Assembly (NCBI RefSeq): GCF_017068395.1
Contig: NZ_CP070619.1
Span: forward strand, 8,060,001 to 8,124,000
Direction of reading: 5' to 3'
DNA length: 64,000 bases
Source: Rhodococcus pseudokoreensis
GTDB lineage: Bacteria > Actinomycetota > Actinomycetes > Mycobacteriales > Mycobacteriaceae
The notes under the pieces are model-generated. The model was not told the origin of the DNA. It worked only from the letters and a program-made list of their open reading frames with translations, and did not search any database. A program made the translations under genes and the position numbers. This document shows, piece after piece, positions 1-8,014 of this stretch (position 1 is the first letter of the stretch; each line of letters begins with the position of its first letter).

Positions 1-801
1 TGGCACCTGGCCACGATCGAACCGTCCGGCGTCACCTACGAGGAGGTCGACGCGGCGGGCGTGCCCGCGGTGTGGGCGGATCCGGTCGACGGCGCGAGTG
101 ATCGTGTGCTCGTGTTCACCCATGGCGGCGGTTTCGTCGTCGGGTCACGGCATTCGCACCGGAAACTGGCCGGACACCTGGCGAAGGCCGTCGGTGCCCG
201 GGCGCTCGTGATCGATTACCGCCGGGCCCCGGAGCACCGGTTCCCGGCGCAGATCGACGACGCGGTGACCGTGCACGGTTGGCTGCTCGATCAGGGATTC
301 ACACCCGAACACATCGCGAACGTCGGCGATTCGGCCGGCGGCAACCTCGCCGTCTCGACTCCGTTGAAGCTGGCCGCGCTCGGCAAGCCCCTCCCGGCTG
401 CGGTCGTCGCACTGTCGCCGTGGCTCGACATGGAACTCAGCGGCGAGACCCTCGACACCAACGACGGAACCGACGCCCTGGTGAAACGCGCAGTGCTGCA
501 GGGCATGATCGACAGCTTCCTCTCCGGTCCCGGGGACGCGACCGACCCGTTCGCGAACCCGCTCCTCGCCGACTACACCGGCTTCCCGCCGGTGTACATC
601 AGCGTCGGTGGTCACGAGACCCTGCTCGACGATGCGCGTCGACTCGCCGAGCTCACGGAGAAGGCGGAGATCGAAACCGTGCTCGACGTCGTCCCCGAGC
701 AGCAGCACGTCTTCCACTTCTGTGCCGGCCGGGCACCCGAGGCGGATGACGCCATCGCTCGCATCGCCGCGTGGCTGCGGCCGAAGCTCGGCCTTTCCTG
801 A
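1..801 (+). CDS. alpha/beta hydrolase, HSL (family IV) esterase, 5' truncated by window
   Basis: The reading frame is open from base 1, so the gene starts upstream of the window. It has the HSL-family oxyanion motif HGGGF (about base 121), the nucleophile motif GDSAGG (about base 328), a late Asp in LLDDA and a His in the QQHVF motif, which together give a complete Ser-Asp-His set. It closely resembles the esterase at 14049, sharing blocks such as SHRKLAGH, LSPWLDME and ANPLLADYTGFP, so the missing N-terminus should be about 65 residues. Family members hydrolyse short esters and lactones in the cytosol. Together with the flavin monooxygenase downstream, an ester or lactone formed by Baeyer-Villiger oxidation is the inferred substrate. 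The gene ends 66 bases before the next gene, with a GC-rich hairpin in the gap. Confidence 0.93.
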   Translation, partial: WHLATIEPSGVTYEEVDAAGVPAVWADPVDGASDRVLVFTHGGGFVVGSRHSHRKLAGHLAKAVGARALVIDYRRAPEHRFPAQIDDAVTVHGWLLDQGFTPEHIANVGDSAGGNLAVSTPLKLAALGKPLPAAVVALSPWLDMELSGETLDTNDGTDALVKRAVLQGMIDSFLSGPGDATDPFANPLLADYTGFPPVYISVGGHETLLDDARRLAELTEKAEIETVLDVVPEQQHVFHFCAGRAPEADDAIARIAAWLRPKLGLS

Positions 802-811
802 CAACCACGCC

Positions 812-840
812 GGGCGGCGGCCGCGAGCCGGCCGCCGCCC
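812..840. terminator. GC-rich hairpin between esterase and LLM gene
   Basis: A perfect 12-bp inverted repeat, GGGCGGCGGCCG paired with CGGCCGCCGCCC around a 5-base loop, sits 11 bases after the esterase stop and 18 bases before the next ribosome-binding site. There is no T tract, so it could be a terminator, an attenuator or an mRNA-stability stem that sets different levels of the two genes. Confidence 0.5.
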
Positions 841-867
841 GTTCACCTCTCCTGGCTAGGAGGAAAC

Positions 868-1899
868 ATGGCACAACCGGTTCCACGCTTCGGCCTGTGG
901 TACGACTTCCGCAACCCGCCCCGCTGGGAACAGCCGGCCGGCGCCCTCTACCGGGAGACGCTCGCCCAGATCGGGTGGGCCGAGCAGCTCGGTTTCGGGT
1001 CGGTCTGGCTCAGTGAGCATCACTTCGCCGACGACGCGTACGCGTCATCGCCACTGGTCATTGCCGGCGCGGTCGGTCAGGCAACGTCGTCGATGCGCAT
1101 CGGGACGAACATCCTCGTCGCACCGCTACACGACCCGGTTCGTGTCGCCGAGGACTCCGCAGCGCTGTCACTGATGACGGGCGGCCGCTTCGAGCTCGGC
1201 GTCGGTCTCGGCTATCACGTGGAGGAGTTCGAGGCGTTCGGCCGCAAGGTCGCGCAGCGCACCAGCCTGCTCGAAGAGAGCATCGATGTGATGCGCCGGG
1301 CGTGGTCCGGAAGCGTGACGCCCTACCAGGGGCGACGTTTCACGCTCCCGGCCCTCGCGGTCACGCCGGTGCCGGAATCCGCGCCACGGCTGCTGATCGG
1401 TGCGCAGTCCGCCGGCGGGATCGACCGCGCAGCGCGACTCGCCGACGGACTGATCACCCTCAAGAACGACGACCACCGGGTGTACCTCGACGCAGTGCAA
1501 CGGCACCGACGATCGATCGACGACGCCCGGATCTATGCCAGCCAGTGGGCGATCATCGCGGACGATCCGGAAAAGGTGTGGTCCGAGGTCGGGGAGCGGG
1601 CCCTCTACCAACTCAACCGCTACATTGCGCACGGCGCGTTCGGTCCGCCCGAGTCGACACCGCTGTTCGCGGATCCCGACGCCGTTCTCGCGGCCGGAAC
1701 GTACCGACTGCTGGACGCGGACACGGCGGTCGACGAGTTCGTCGCCATGGTGCAGGCGTGCCCGCAGATCCGGGACATCCACGTCTGGGCGCAGCTGCCC
1801 GGTGAGCCGGTCGAGTCGGGTTCCGCCCGCATCGAATACATCGCGAACAAGGTCATCCCGCAGGTGTCCGCGCGTCTCGAAGCGGCGGCCGCAGGCTGA
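868..1899 (+). CDS. LLM-class flavin-dependent monooxygenase (possible type II Baeyer-Villiger enzyme)
   Basis: This 343-residue protein has the bacterial-luciferase-like (LLM) pattern: an N-terminal FGLWYDFRNP strand, AEQLGFGSVWLSEHHF, then RIGTNILVAPLHDPVRVAEDSAALSLMTGGRFELGVGLGY. These are the TIM-barrel segments that bind reduced flavin in this family. A strong AGGAGG lies 5 bases before the ATG. Known LLM enzymes include alkanal monooxygenases, F420 oxidoreductases and the type II Baeyer-Villiger enzymes of camphor breakdown. Because it lies behind an esterase and beside an aldehyde dehydrogenase and an alcohol dehydrogenase, a ketone-to-ester role is a reasonable inference. The substrate, and FMNH2 rather than F420 as cofactor, cannot be read from the sequence. 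No flavin reductase gene is adjacent. Confidence 0.9.
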   Translation: MAQPVPRFGLWYDFRNPPRWEQPAGALYRETLAQIGWAEQLGFGSVWLSEHHFADDAYASSPLVIAGAVGQATSSMRIGTNILVAPLHDPVRVAEDSAALSLMTGGRFELGVGLGYHVEEFEAFGRKVAQRTSLLEESIDVMRRAWSGSVTPYQGRRFTLPALAVTPVPESAPRLLIGAQSAGGIDRAARLADGLITLKNDDHRVYLDAVQRHRRSIDDARIYASQWAIIADDPEKVWSEVGERALYQLNRYIAHGAFGPPESTPLFADPDAVLAAGTYRLLDADTAVDEFVAMVQACPQIRDIHVWAQLPGEPVESGSARIEYIANKVIPQVSARLEAAAAG

Positions 1900-1910
1900 A
1901 CTGCGGACAC

Positions 1911-1945
1911 CGAGAGGCGGACCGGAAATCCCGGTCCGCCTCTCG
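1911..1945. terminator. bidirectional terminator hairpin
   Basis: A perfect 15-bp stem (CGAGAGGCGGACCGG with its complement, loop AAATC) fills the 56-base gap between two convergent genes. Its position 12 bases after one stop codon and 11 bases after the other suits a shared intrinsic-type terminator, although no U run follows. Confidence 0.75.
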
Positions 1946-1955
1946 TCGTCGTGGA

Positions 1956-3440
1956 TCACACGGTGAGTGCGATGTACTTCGTCTCGAGGAACTCGTGCAG
2001 TGCGTCGTGGCCGCCCTCGCGGCCGAGCCCCGAGTTCTTGATGCCGCCGAACGGAGCCGCCGGGTCGGACATCACGCCCCGGTTGACCCCGACCATGCCG
2101 GACTCGAGCCGCTCGGCGACCGACATGGCCCGGGAGAGATCGCGAGTGAACACGTACGCGGCCAAACCCATGTCGGTGTCATTGGCGAACGCGACGGCCT
2201 CGTCCACGGTGTCGACGGTGAACAGCGTCGCGGCGGGCGCGAACAGCTCCTTGCACGCCAGCGGATGGGTCGTGCCCGAGAACCGCAGTACGGTCGGCTC
2301 GTAGAAGTAGCCGGGACCGTCCACCACAGCGCCGCCGGTGAGCAGTTCGGCGCCACCGGCGACCGCGTCGGTGACGTCCGCGTGGACCTCCGCCCGCTGC
2401 TTCCCGCTGATCATGGGGCCGACGTCCACACCGTCGGTGAATCCGTTCCCCACGACCAGCGCGCGTGTGGCCGCGACGAACTTCGCGGTGAACTCGTCGG
2501 CGATACCGGACTGCAGGATGATGCGGTTCGCCGCGACGCACGCCTGGCCGGCGTTGCGGAACTTGCAGACGATCGCATGCTCGACAGCAGCGTCGACGTC
2601 GGCGTCGTCGAGGACGAGGAACGGGCCGTTGCCGCCGAGCTCCATCGACGTTCCCATGATGTTCTGGGCGGCTTGGCCGAGCAGGACCCGTCCCGCGCCC
2701 GTGGACCCGGTGAAGCTGACCTTCCGCAGCCGCGGGTCGGCCATCAGCGCCGACGACACCTCACCCGACGTGGTGGTGTGGATCAGGTTGACCACGCCCG
2801 GCGGAAATCCGGCTTCGGCGAACACCTGGGTCATCAGGGCGGCGGTGAAGGGGGTCAGACCCGCCGACTTCACGACGGTCGTGCATCCGGCGGCGAGTGC
2901 GGCAGAGATCTTGCGTGCCGGCATGAGCAGCGGGAAGTTCCACGGTGTGATGAGCAGGCTCGGGCCGATGGGGTCCTGTCGGGTGATGATGCGGAAGTCG
3001 CCGGCCGAGGCGGGGGAGTAGCTTCCGTGCACGTGTGCCGCTTGCTCGGCGAACCAGCGCAGGAACTGTGTGGAGAGATGAAACTCGCCGGCGGATTCGG
3101 TTCGCGGCTTGCCGCTTTCCAAAGTGAGGACATCGATGAAGGCGTCCGCGTGCGACTTCATGACGTCGTGGGCGGAGTGCAGGAGTTCGGCACGGGCGCG
3201 CGGCGACACCGCGGCCCAGTCGGCCTGGGCCGCGGAGGCGGCGTCGAGGGCGGCCGCGGCATGCTCGGACCGGCCATCGGCGACGGACCCGATGACCTCG
3301 CCCGTTGCGGGGTCGACGACGTCGAATGTGGAATCCGTGTCCACCCAGCGGCCGTCGATGAAGAGGGTTCGGGGGACGAGGTGACCGCGAAGCTCGGCGG
3401 TCGTTCGGGTATCGGGGCTGGGGCTGACGGCGATGGTCAC
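1956..3440 (-). CDS. NAD(P)-dependent aldehyde dehydrogenase (semialdehyde type)
   Basis: This 494-residue ALDH-superfamily enzyme oxidises an aldehyde to the acid. Visible motifs are TPWNFP (oxyanion Asn), FTGSTGAGR (cofactor loop), MELGGNGP with general base Glu267, and NAGQACVAANR with nucleophile Cys301. The GTG start at 3440 is chosen because an AAGGAG lies 5 bases upstream on the minus strand; an ATG 15 bases further upstream has no such spacing. Overall it resembles succinate-semialdehyde dehydrogenases. It is divergent from the Zn alcohol dehydrogenase at 3751, and the 310-base gap between them contains two inverted repeats. The pair would convert an omega-hydroxy acid to a dicarboxylic acid in two steps (inference). 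Confidence 0.92.
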   Translation of the reverse strand: MTIAVSPSPDTRTTAELRGHLVPRTLFIDGRWVDTDSTFDVVDPATGEVIGSVADGRSEHAAAALDAASAAQADWAAVSPRARAELLHSAHDVMKSHADAFIDVLTLESGKPRTESAGEFHLSTQFLRWFAEQAAHVHGSYSPASAGDFRIITRQDPIGPSLLITPWNFPLLMPARKISAALAAGCTTVVKSAGLTPFTAALMTQVFAEAGFPPGVVNLIHTTTSGEVSSALMADPRLRKVSFTGSTGAGRVLLGQAAQNIMGTSMELGGNGPFLVLDDADVDAAVEHAIVCKFRNAGQACVAANRIILQSGIADEFTAKFVAATRALVVGNGFTDGVDVGPMISGKQRAEVHADVTDAVAGGAELLTGGAVVDGPGYFYEPTVLRFSGTTHPLACKELFAPAATLFTVDTVDEAVAFANDTDMGLAAYVFTRDLSRAMSVAERLESGMVGVNRGVMSDPAAPFGGIKNSGLGREGGHDALHEFLETKYIALTV

Positions 3441-3571
3441 GAATGCTCCTTGCACTGGAGGTCGGCGGACGAGCCGGGCATCGGCGGGACGACACCTGTG
3501 CCGATACGCGGAACAATCAGGAATAGAGGTGCCTGATCTGTCAGGTTTACACCCTCTTTACGGCGAAAAGG

Positions 3572-3588
3572 TGTCCCGTTTCGCAACA
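3572..3588. promoter_or_regulatory. degenerate TGTTCC-N5-GGAACA-like site in divergent promoter
   Basis: TGTCCC, five bases, then GCAACA matches the inverted repeat seen at 9322, 9438 and 13895 with two mismatches. It lies in the 310-base gap between the divergent aldehyde and alcohol dehydrogenase genes, which holds no coding frame I can support. A binding role for the GAF/Fis regulator encoded at 10918-12750 is an inference. Confidence 0.35.
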
Positions 3589-3638
3589 CCGAATCAGCCT
3601 CTAGCTGCAAATATGGTGCTCCACCTGCACGCTGACCA

Positions 3639-3661
3639 ATTGTTACCCAAAAGGGAACAAT
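3639..3661. promoter_or_regulatory. ATTGTT-N11-AACAAT inverted repeat upstream of alcohol dehydrogenase
   Basis: A 23-base inverted repeat with perfect ATTGTT/AACAAT arms and inner CC/GG pairs lies 89 bases before the alcohol dehydrogenase ATG, in a short AT-rich stretch. It could be an operator for the LysR protein at 4807-5697 or a wider-spaced variant of the GGAACA-type site. Confidence 0.45.
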
Positions 3662-3750
3662 GTGCTACCAATCGGGTATTTCCCTTCATCGGGTGCGGTA
3701 GGCACGATGTGACTCCAGACGCATTCACCGAGGCTCGAAAGGAGCTCACC

Positions 3751-4824
3751 ATGCACGCCTTCGCGGTCATGGAAGACGACACCGTCGTACGGCAGATCGA
3801 TGTGCCGGCGCAGGAACCGGAAGGACGCGAGGTTCGTTTGCGTGTCCTGCATTCCGGGGTCTGCCACACCGACACGCATCTGCAGCAGGGGTACTACGAC
3901 CTCGGGCGGCGCGGCCGGCTGCGGCTCACCGACCGCGGGATTCCCTATCCGCTGGTACTCGGGCACGAGATCGTCGCCCGCGTCGAGGCGGTCGGCCCCG
4001 ACGTGCACGATGTCGAGATCGGCGACGTGCGCCTGGTCTACCCCTGGATCGGCTGTGGACGATGCCACCGGTGTGAGGCCGGGCAGGAGAACTACTGCAC
4101 GTCCGGCCGATCGCTCGGCGTGAACCGGCACGGCGGGTATGCCGAAGTCGTGTCCGTTCCGGACGAGAAATACTTGATAGACATCGCCGGACTCGACCCG
4201 AGCTGGGCTGCGACACTGGCCTGTTCCGGCCTCACCGCGTTCAGCGCCGCGAACAAGGTGCTACCCCTGCCGCCGGAGGCGCCCGTCGCGGTGATCGGTG
4301 CCGGGGGCGTCGGGCTGACGGTCGTCGGCATTCTCGCCGCGCTGGGACACCGCAACATCTGCGCGGTGGACATCGACCCGGCCAACCTCGCGATCGCAAC
4401 GGAAACGGGGGCGCGAACCACCCTCGTCTCGGACGGAGAGAATCCCGCGGCCGACCTGATGTCGGTGTGCGGTGGCCCGGTCGACGCCGTCATCGACGTC
4501 GTGAACAACACCCAGACAGCGGCGATCGCCTTCGACGCGCTGGCCAAGGGCGGAACACTCGTGCAGATCGGCCTGTTCGGCGGCGAGATGGTCGTACCGA
4601 CCGTGCTGATGCCGCTCAAGCTCCTCACCGTGCAGGGCAGCTACGTCGGCACACTCGACGAACTGAAGCAGCTGGTGCAGATCGCCAAGAAGGACACGCT
4701 GCCGCGGCCGCCGATCCTCCCCGGCGAGCTCACCCTCGAAGGCGTCAGCGGTGCGCTCGCCAGCCTCGCGGAGGGTGGTGTGCCCGGACGGATAGTGTTG
4801 TCGGCGTTACCCGGACACCAGTGA
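3751..4824 (+). CDS. zinc-dependent alcohol dehydrogenase (MDR family)
   Basis: This 357-residue medium-chain dehydrogenase oxidises a primary or omega-hydroxy alcohol with NAD(P). The catalytic zinc ligands are Cys38 in GVCHTDTH and His-Glu in LGHE. The structural zinc is held by four cysteines in CGRCHRCEAGQENYC, and the Rossmann motif is GAGGVG. The ATG at 3751 has AAAGGAG 6 bases upstream; longer in-frame openings into the promoter region lack a ribosome site. It is a clear paralogue of the enzyme at 12761-13819: both begin MHAFAV and share PWIGCG, the PDEKYL block and GLFGGE. Its 3' end overlaps the convergent LysR gene by 18 bases. Confidence 0.93.
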   Translation: MHAFAVMEDDTVVRQIDVPAQEPEGREVRLRVLHSGVCHTDTHLQQGYYDLGRRGRLRLTDRGIPYPLVLGHEIVARVEAVGPDVHDVEIGDVRLVYPWIGCGRCHRCEAGQENYCTSGRSLGVNRHGGYAEVVSVPDEKYLIDIAGLDPSWAATLACSGLTAFSAANKVLPLPPEAPVAVIGAGGVGLTVVGILAALGHRNICAVDIDPANLAIATETGARTTLVSDGENPAADLMSVCGGPVDAVIDVVNNTQTAAIAFDALAKGGTLVQIGLFGGEMVVPTVLMPLKLLTVQGSYVGTLDELKQLVQIAKKDTLPRPPILPGELTLEGVSGALASLAEGGVPGRIVLSALPGHQ

Positions 4825-5697
4825 CCGCGCCGCCTCCAGCACGCTCGCCGTGCCGGGGCCGGCGGTGTCCTCGCGCCACACCATCTTCAGCGCCACCGGT
4901 TCGACATCGTCCGACAGCGGCACGAACACCACTCCCGGTTGCACGACGTTCTCCGCGATCGTCGACAACGTGAGCGCAACGCCGATCCCGGCGGCCACCA
5001 GCGACAGCAGCGTCCACGACTCCGGTGCGATCTGAGCGGGTTCCACCGCGAAACCGGCGCGATGCGACAGGCGGTGCAACCTGTCGGTGAGCACCGACCC
5101 CGCGTACGGCGGCAGGCACACGAACGGCTCACCGGCCAGCTGTGCCATCGCAATCGTGTCCTCGCCGGCCAGGGGATGGCCCTCCGGCACCGCGATGACC
5201 AGCTGCTCGGCCACCATCGTTGTCGAGGCGATGCCGGCGGGAATGAAATCCCATCGCCCCAAACCGATTTCCATCGAACCGTCGATCACCTTGTCCAGTG
5301 CAGGCAGGGCGAAGTTGGAGCTGTAGAGCTCGAGCTGAATTCCGGGAAACTCCGCCCGCATCTGCTTGGCCAGCTTGCCGACCAGTACGTGTGTCGACGC
5401 ACCCGCGTATGCCACCCGCACACGGCCGATCGTGCCCTTACCGGCCGCCTGGGCCACCGACTCGACCCGGCGGCACGCGGCCACCACGTCGGCGGCCGGC
5501 TCCAGCAGAGCCTGCCCCGTCGGCGTCAGCGCCACCCGCCGCGTCGAGCGGTCGAACAATGCAGTCCCCAGCTCGTGCTCGAGCTGCTGTATAGCGCGGG
5601 TCAGCGGCGGCTGAGAGATGCGCAGCCGCGCAGCCGCCCGGCCGAAATGCAGCTCTTCGGCCACCGCCAGGAACGCCCGAATGTGATGCAACTCCAT
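4807..5697 (-). CDS. LysR-family transcriptional regulator
   Basis: This 296-residue protein has the LysR winged helix-turn-helix at residues 1-60 (ELHHIRAFLAVAEELHFGRAAARL, then ISQPPLTRAIQQLE) and an effector-binding fold after it. It is divergent from the CoA-transferase at 5727 with only 29 bases between starts, so its operator probably overlaps the 5' end of one of the genes. It is convergent with the alcohol dehydrogenase. It probably controls the CoA-transferase or the neighbouring dehydrogenase pair in response to a pathway acid (inference). Confidence 0.93.
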   Translation of the reverse strand: MELHHIRAFLAVAEELHFGRAAARLRISQPPLTRAIQQLEHELGTALFDRSTRRVALTPTGQALLEPAADVVAACRRVESVAQAAGKGTIGRVRVAYAGASTHVLVGKLAKQMRAEFPGIQLELYSSNFALPALDKVIDGSMEIGLGRWDFIPAGIASTTMVAEQLVIAVPEGHPLAGEDTIAMAQLAGEPFVCLPPYAGSVLTDRLHRLSHRAGFAVEPAQIAPESWTLLSLVAAGIGVALTLSTIAENVVQPGVVFVPLSDDVEPVALKMVWREDTAGPGTASVLEAARSLVSG

Positions 5698-5726
5698 ACC
5701 CGAATTATTGCTCAGACAGGAACGAT

Positions 5727-6956
5727 ATGAACTTCGAAACGCACAGAGCGGGCACCACTCAGTGGGACGACTTCTTCGGCCGCCGCCCGACGGGACCGCT
5801 CGCCGGACTCGTCGTCGCCGATCTGAGCCGCGTACTCGCCGGACCGTACTGCACGATGCTCCTGGCCGACATGGGCGCGACTGTCGTCAAGGTGGAAGGT
5901 CCCGACGGCGACGAGACCCGGAACTGGAAGCCCCCGGTCCACGGCGACGACAGCACCTACTACCTTTCCCTGAACCGGAACAAACACTCCATCAGGCTCG
6001 ACTTCCGGGACCCCGACGACCGGGCGGTGGTGCAGGAGTTGATTCACCGAGCCGACGTCCTGGTCGAGAATTTCAAGCCCGGCGACCTCGACCGGTTCGG
6101 CCTCGACTACGAGTCCGTCTCCGCGGGCAACCCGGGACTGATCTACGCGTCCGTCACCGGGTTCGGCCGCCGCGGCGGGGCCGACCTGCCGGGCTACGAC
6201 CTTCTGGTGCAGGGGATGTCGGGTCTGATGAGCATCACCGGTAGCCCCGACACCGAGGGCTACCGCAGCGGGATCGCCGTCTTCGACGTGATGACCGGAC
6301 TGCACACCTGCGTCGGAATCGTCGCCGCCCTGCACGACCGCGAACGAACCGGGCTGGGACAGCGGGTCGAGGCCAATCTGATGTCGTCGGCGCTGTCGGC
6401 GATGGTGAACCAGACGGGCGCCTACGCGGTGGCCGGGGTCGTGCCCACCCGCATCGGCAACGAGCACCCGAGCATCTACCCCTACGAACCGTTCCCCACC
6501 GCCGACGGTGAACTGATCGTCGCGGTCGGTAACGACGGCCAGTTCCGCCGATTCTGCGACGAGATCGGCAGACCCGAACTCGTGGTGGACCCGCGGTTCG
6601 CGGAGGCGTCCGCGCGCAGCGTCAACCGGGCGGAGTTGCGCCCGCTTCTGCAAGAGGCGTTGCGCGCGAGTACGTCCACGGAGTGGTTCGCCCGGTTGCG
6701 GGGCTGCCGCGTGCCCGTCGCCCCGATCCAGGACGTCGCCGGGGGTGTCCAGTCCGCGCGCGAGCTGGGCCTCGATCCGGTCGTGACCATCGGCAGCGGG
6801 CCGGACGCGATGCCGACCGTGCGGCATCCCCTCGAGTTCTCCCGCACGCCCGCGAGCCACGACGTGCCACCGCCCGCCCTCGACAGCGGATCCGACGCGA
6901 TCCGCGCGTGGTTGTCGGTCCCCGTGGGTGAGTCGGCTCCGCTGGGAGCGTCGTGA
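5727..6956 (+). CDS. CaiB/BaiF (class III) CoA-transferase
   Basis: The protein is 409 residues, the usual length for family III CoA-transferases, which move CoA between carboxylic acids through an aspartyl-CoA anhydride. The N-terminal block GLVVADLSRVLAGPYCTML followed by ADMGATVVKVE is diagnostic, and the catalytic Asp is Asp158 in PGYDLLVQ. LYI-type ligases do not fit. An AGGAA precedes the ATG. In this region it would activate the acid made by the alcohol and aldehyde dehydrogenases for beta-oxidation by the acyl-CoA dehydrogenase at 8011-9213 (inference). No partner gene follows in the same direction; a broken SDR gene is convergent. Confidence 0.93.
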   Translation: MNFETHRAGTTQWDDFFGRRPTGPLAGLVVADLSRVLAGPYCTMLLADMGATVVKVEGPDGDETRNWKPPVHGDDSTYYLSLNRNKHSIRLDFRDPDDRAVVQELIHRADVLVENFKPGDLDRFGLDYESVSAGNPGLIYASVTGFGRRGGADLPGYDLLVQGMSGLMSITGSPDTEGYRSGIAVFDVMTGLHTCVGIVAALHDRERTGLGQRVEANLMSSALSAMVNQTGAYAVAGVVPTRIGNEHPSIYPYEPFPTADGELIVAVGNDGQFRRFCDEIGRPELVVDPRFAEASARSVNRAELRPLLQEALRASTSTEWFARLRGCRVPVAPIQDVAGGVQSARELGLDPVVTIGSGPDAMPTVRHPLEFSRTPASHDVPPPALDSGSDAIRAWLSVPVGESAPLGAS

Positions 6957-7020
6957 ACGTCTCCGGCCGACCAGTCTGTGCTGGCCTATTCCACCCATCC
7001 CACACCGAGGATGCCGGACA

Positions 7021-7682
7021 TCAGTAGTAGATGGCTCCGCGTGCTCCGCCACCGACGGCAACAGCGTCGCCGGTGACGGCGACGCTGCGCGGCGAGCACA
7101 GAAAGACCACGACGTCGGCTACCTCCGCGGCGGTGACGAGCCGCCCGATGCTGGTGGCGGCACCGAGTTGGTCGGCGATCTGATCGGCGGTGGATCCTTC
7201 GCGGGCGGCGAGGTCAGCCAGCAGTGTCGGGGTGCGTTCGGTGACGGTGATTCCCGGATGCACCACTGTGACTCCGACCCCGGCCGGGCCGAGCTCATCA
7301 GCCAGGTTCTTCGTCATGGCCGCGACGGAGACGTTGCGAATGGAACCGGCGATGGAATTGGCCTGGCGGGCGTTGAGCCCGGCGATGTTCACGATGCGAC
7401 CCCATCCACCGTCGATCATGTGCGGTGCGACCGCGCGAGCGCAGCGCAGGTATCCGAGCACTTTCGTCTCGAACTGCTCGCGGATCTCCGCGTCGGTGAG
7501 TGCGGCCAACCCCGGAGCGGGACGGATGCGATCGTGGCCGCCGCCCGTTCGAGCGCCGCCAGGTCACGCCCGGCGAGGGCGACGTCGGCGCCCTCCGCGG
7601 CGAGCGTCGTGGCAACCGCAAATCCGATGCCGCGGCTCCCGCCGGTCACGATCGCGCGCTTGCCGTTCAATCCGAGGTTCAT
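7021..7682 (-). pseudogene. short-chain dehydrogenase, internal deletion plus frameshift
   Basis: The N-terminal part from 7682 reads NLGLNGKRAIVTGGSRGIG and continues through the first beta-alpha units to about residue 52. The C-terminal part, in another frame from about 7509 to 7021, reads LTDAEIREQFETKVLGYLRC, then RIVNIAGLNA and a normal SDR end. The roughly 45 residues expected between them, including the NNAG motif and the central strand, are absent, and the frames do not match. This indicates a deletion of roughly 130-140 bases that is not a multiple of three. The usual Tyr-x3-Lys site also appears altered. The start codon overlaps the WhiB stop by 4 bases, so the gene was once the last member of an acyl-CoA dehydrogenase-whiB operon. 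Confidence 0.85.
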
Positions 7683-8014
7683 GGTGTGCGCACGCAGGAT
7701 TCGAGCGGCCGACGCTGACCGCGGAGTCGTCGGGTGCGCTTTCGTCGATCCCCTTCGGTCATGCCACCCCAGACACCGTAGGGTTCACCCACGGCGAGCG
7801 CGTGGTCGCGGCATTGCACGAGCACAGGGCAGGGCATACAAATCTGCAGCGCCTGCGCTTCGCGTCGGTCGCGGGCGTGGCCGCGTTCATCGTCAGGCGA
7901 GAAGAACACCGCCAGTTCGGCATCACGGCACGCGGCGCGCGCCCACCAGTCACCGGAATCGGGTGTGAGCGCTTCCCTGCGCGTGGAGGGGCATTCCCGG
8001 ATCGGTTCGCTCAT
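7679..8014 (-). CDS. WhiB-family iron-sulfur transcription factor
   Basis: This 111-residue protein has the four WhiB cysteines Cys29, Cys59, Cys62 and Cys68 (C-x29-C-x2-C-x5-C), which bind a 4Fe-4S cluster in this family. A GVWGG turn at residues 82-86 is followed by basic DNA-contacting residues. Wbl proteins are restricted to Actinobacteria and their phages. The ATG overlaps the stop of the acyl-CoA dehydrogenase and the stop overlaps the start of the broken SDR, each by 4 bases (ATGA), so translation is probably coupled. A redox-sensing regulator inside a catabolic operon is unusual. Cys8 is an extra, non-conserved cysteine. Confidence 0.95.
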   Translation of the reverse strand: MSEPIRECPSTRREALTPDSGDWWARAACRDAELAVFFSPDDERGHARDRREAQALQICMPCPVLVQCRDHALAVGEPYGVWGGMTEGDRRKRTRRLRGQRRPLESCVRTP

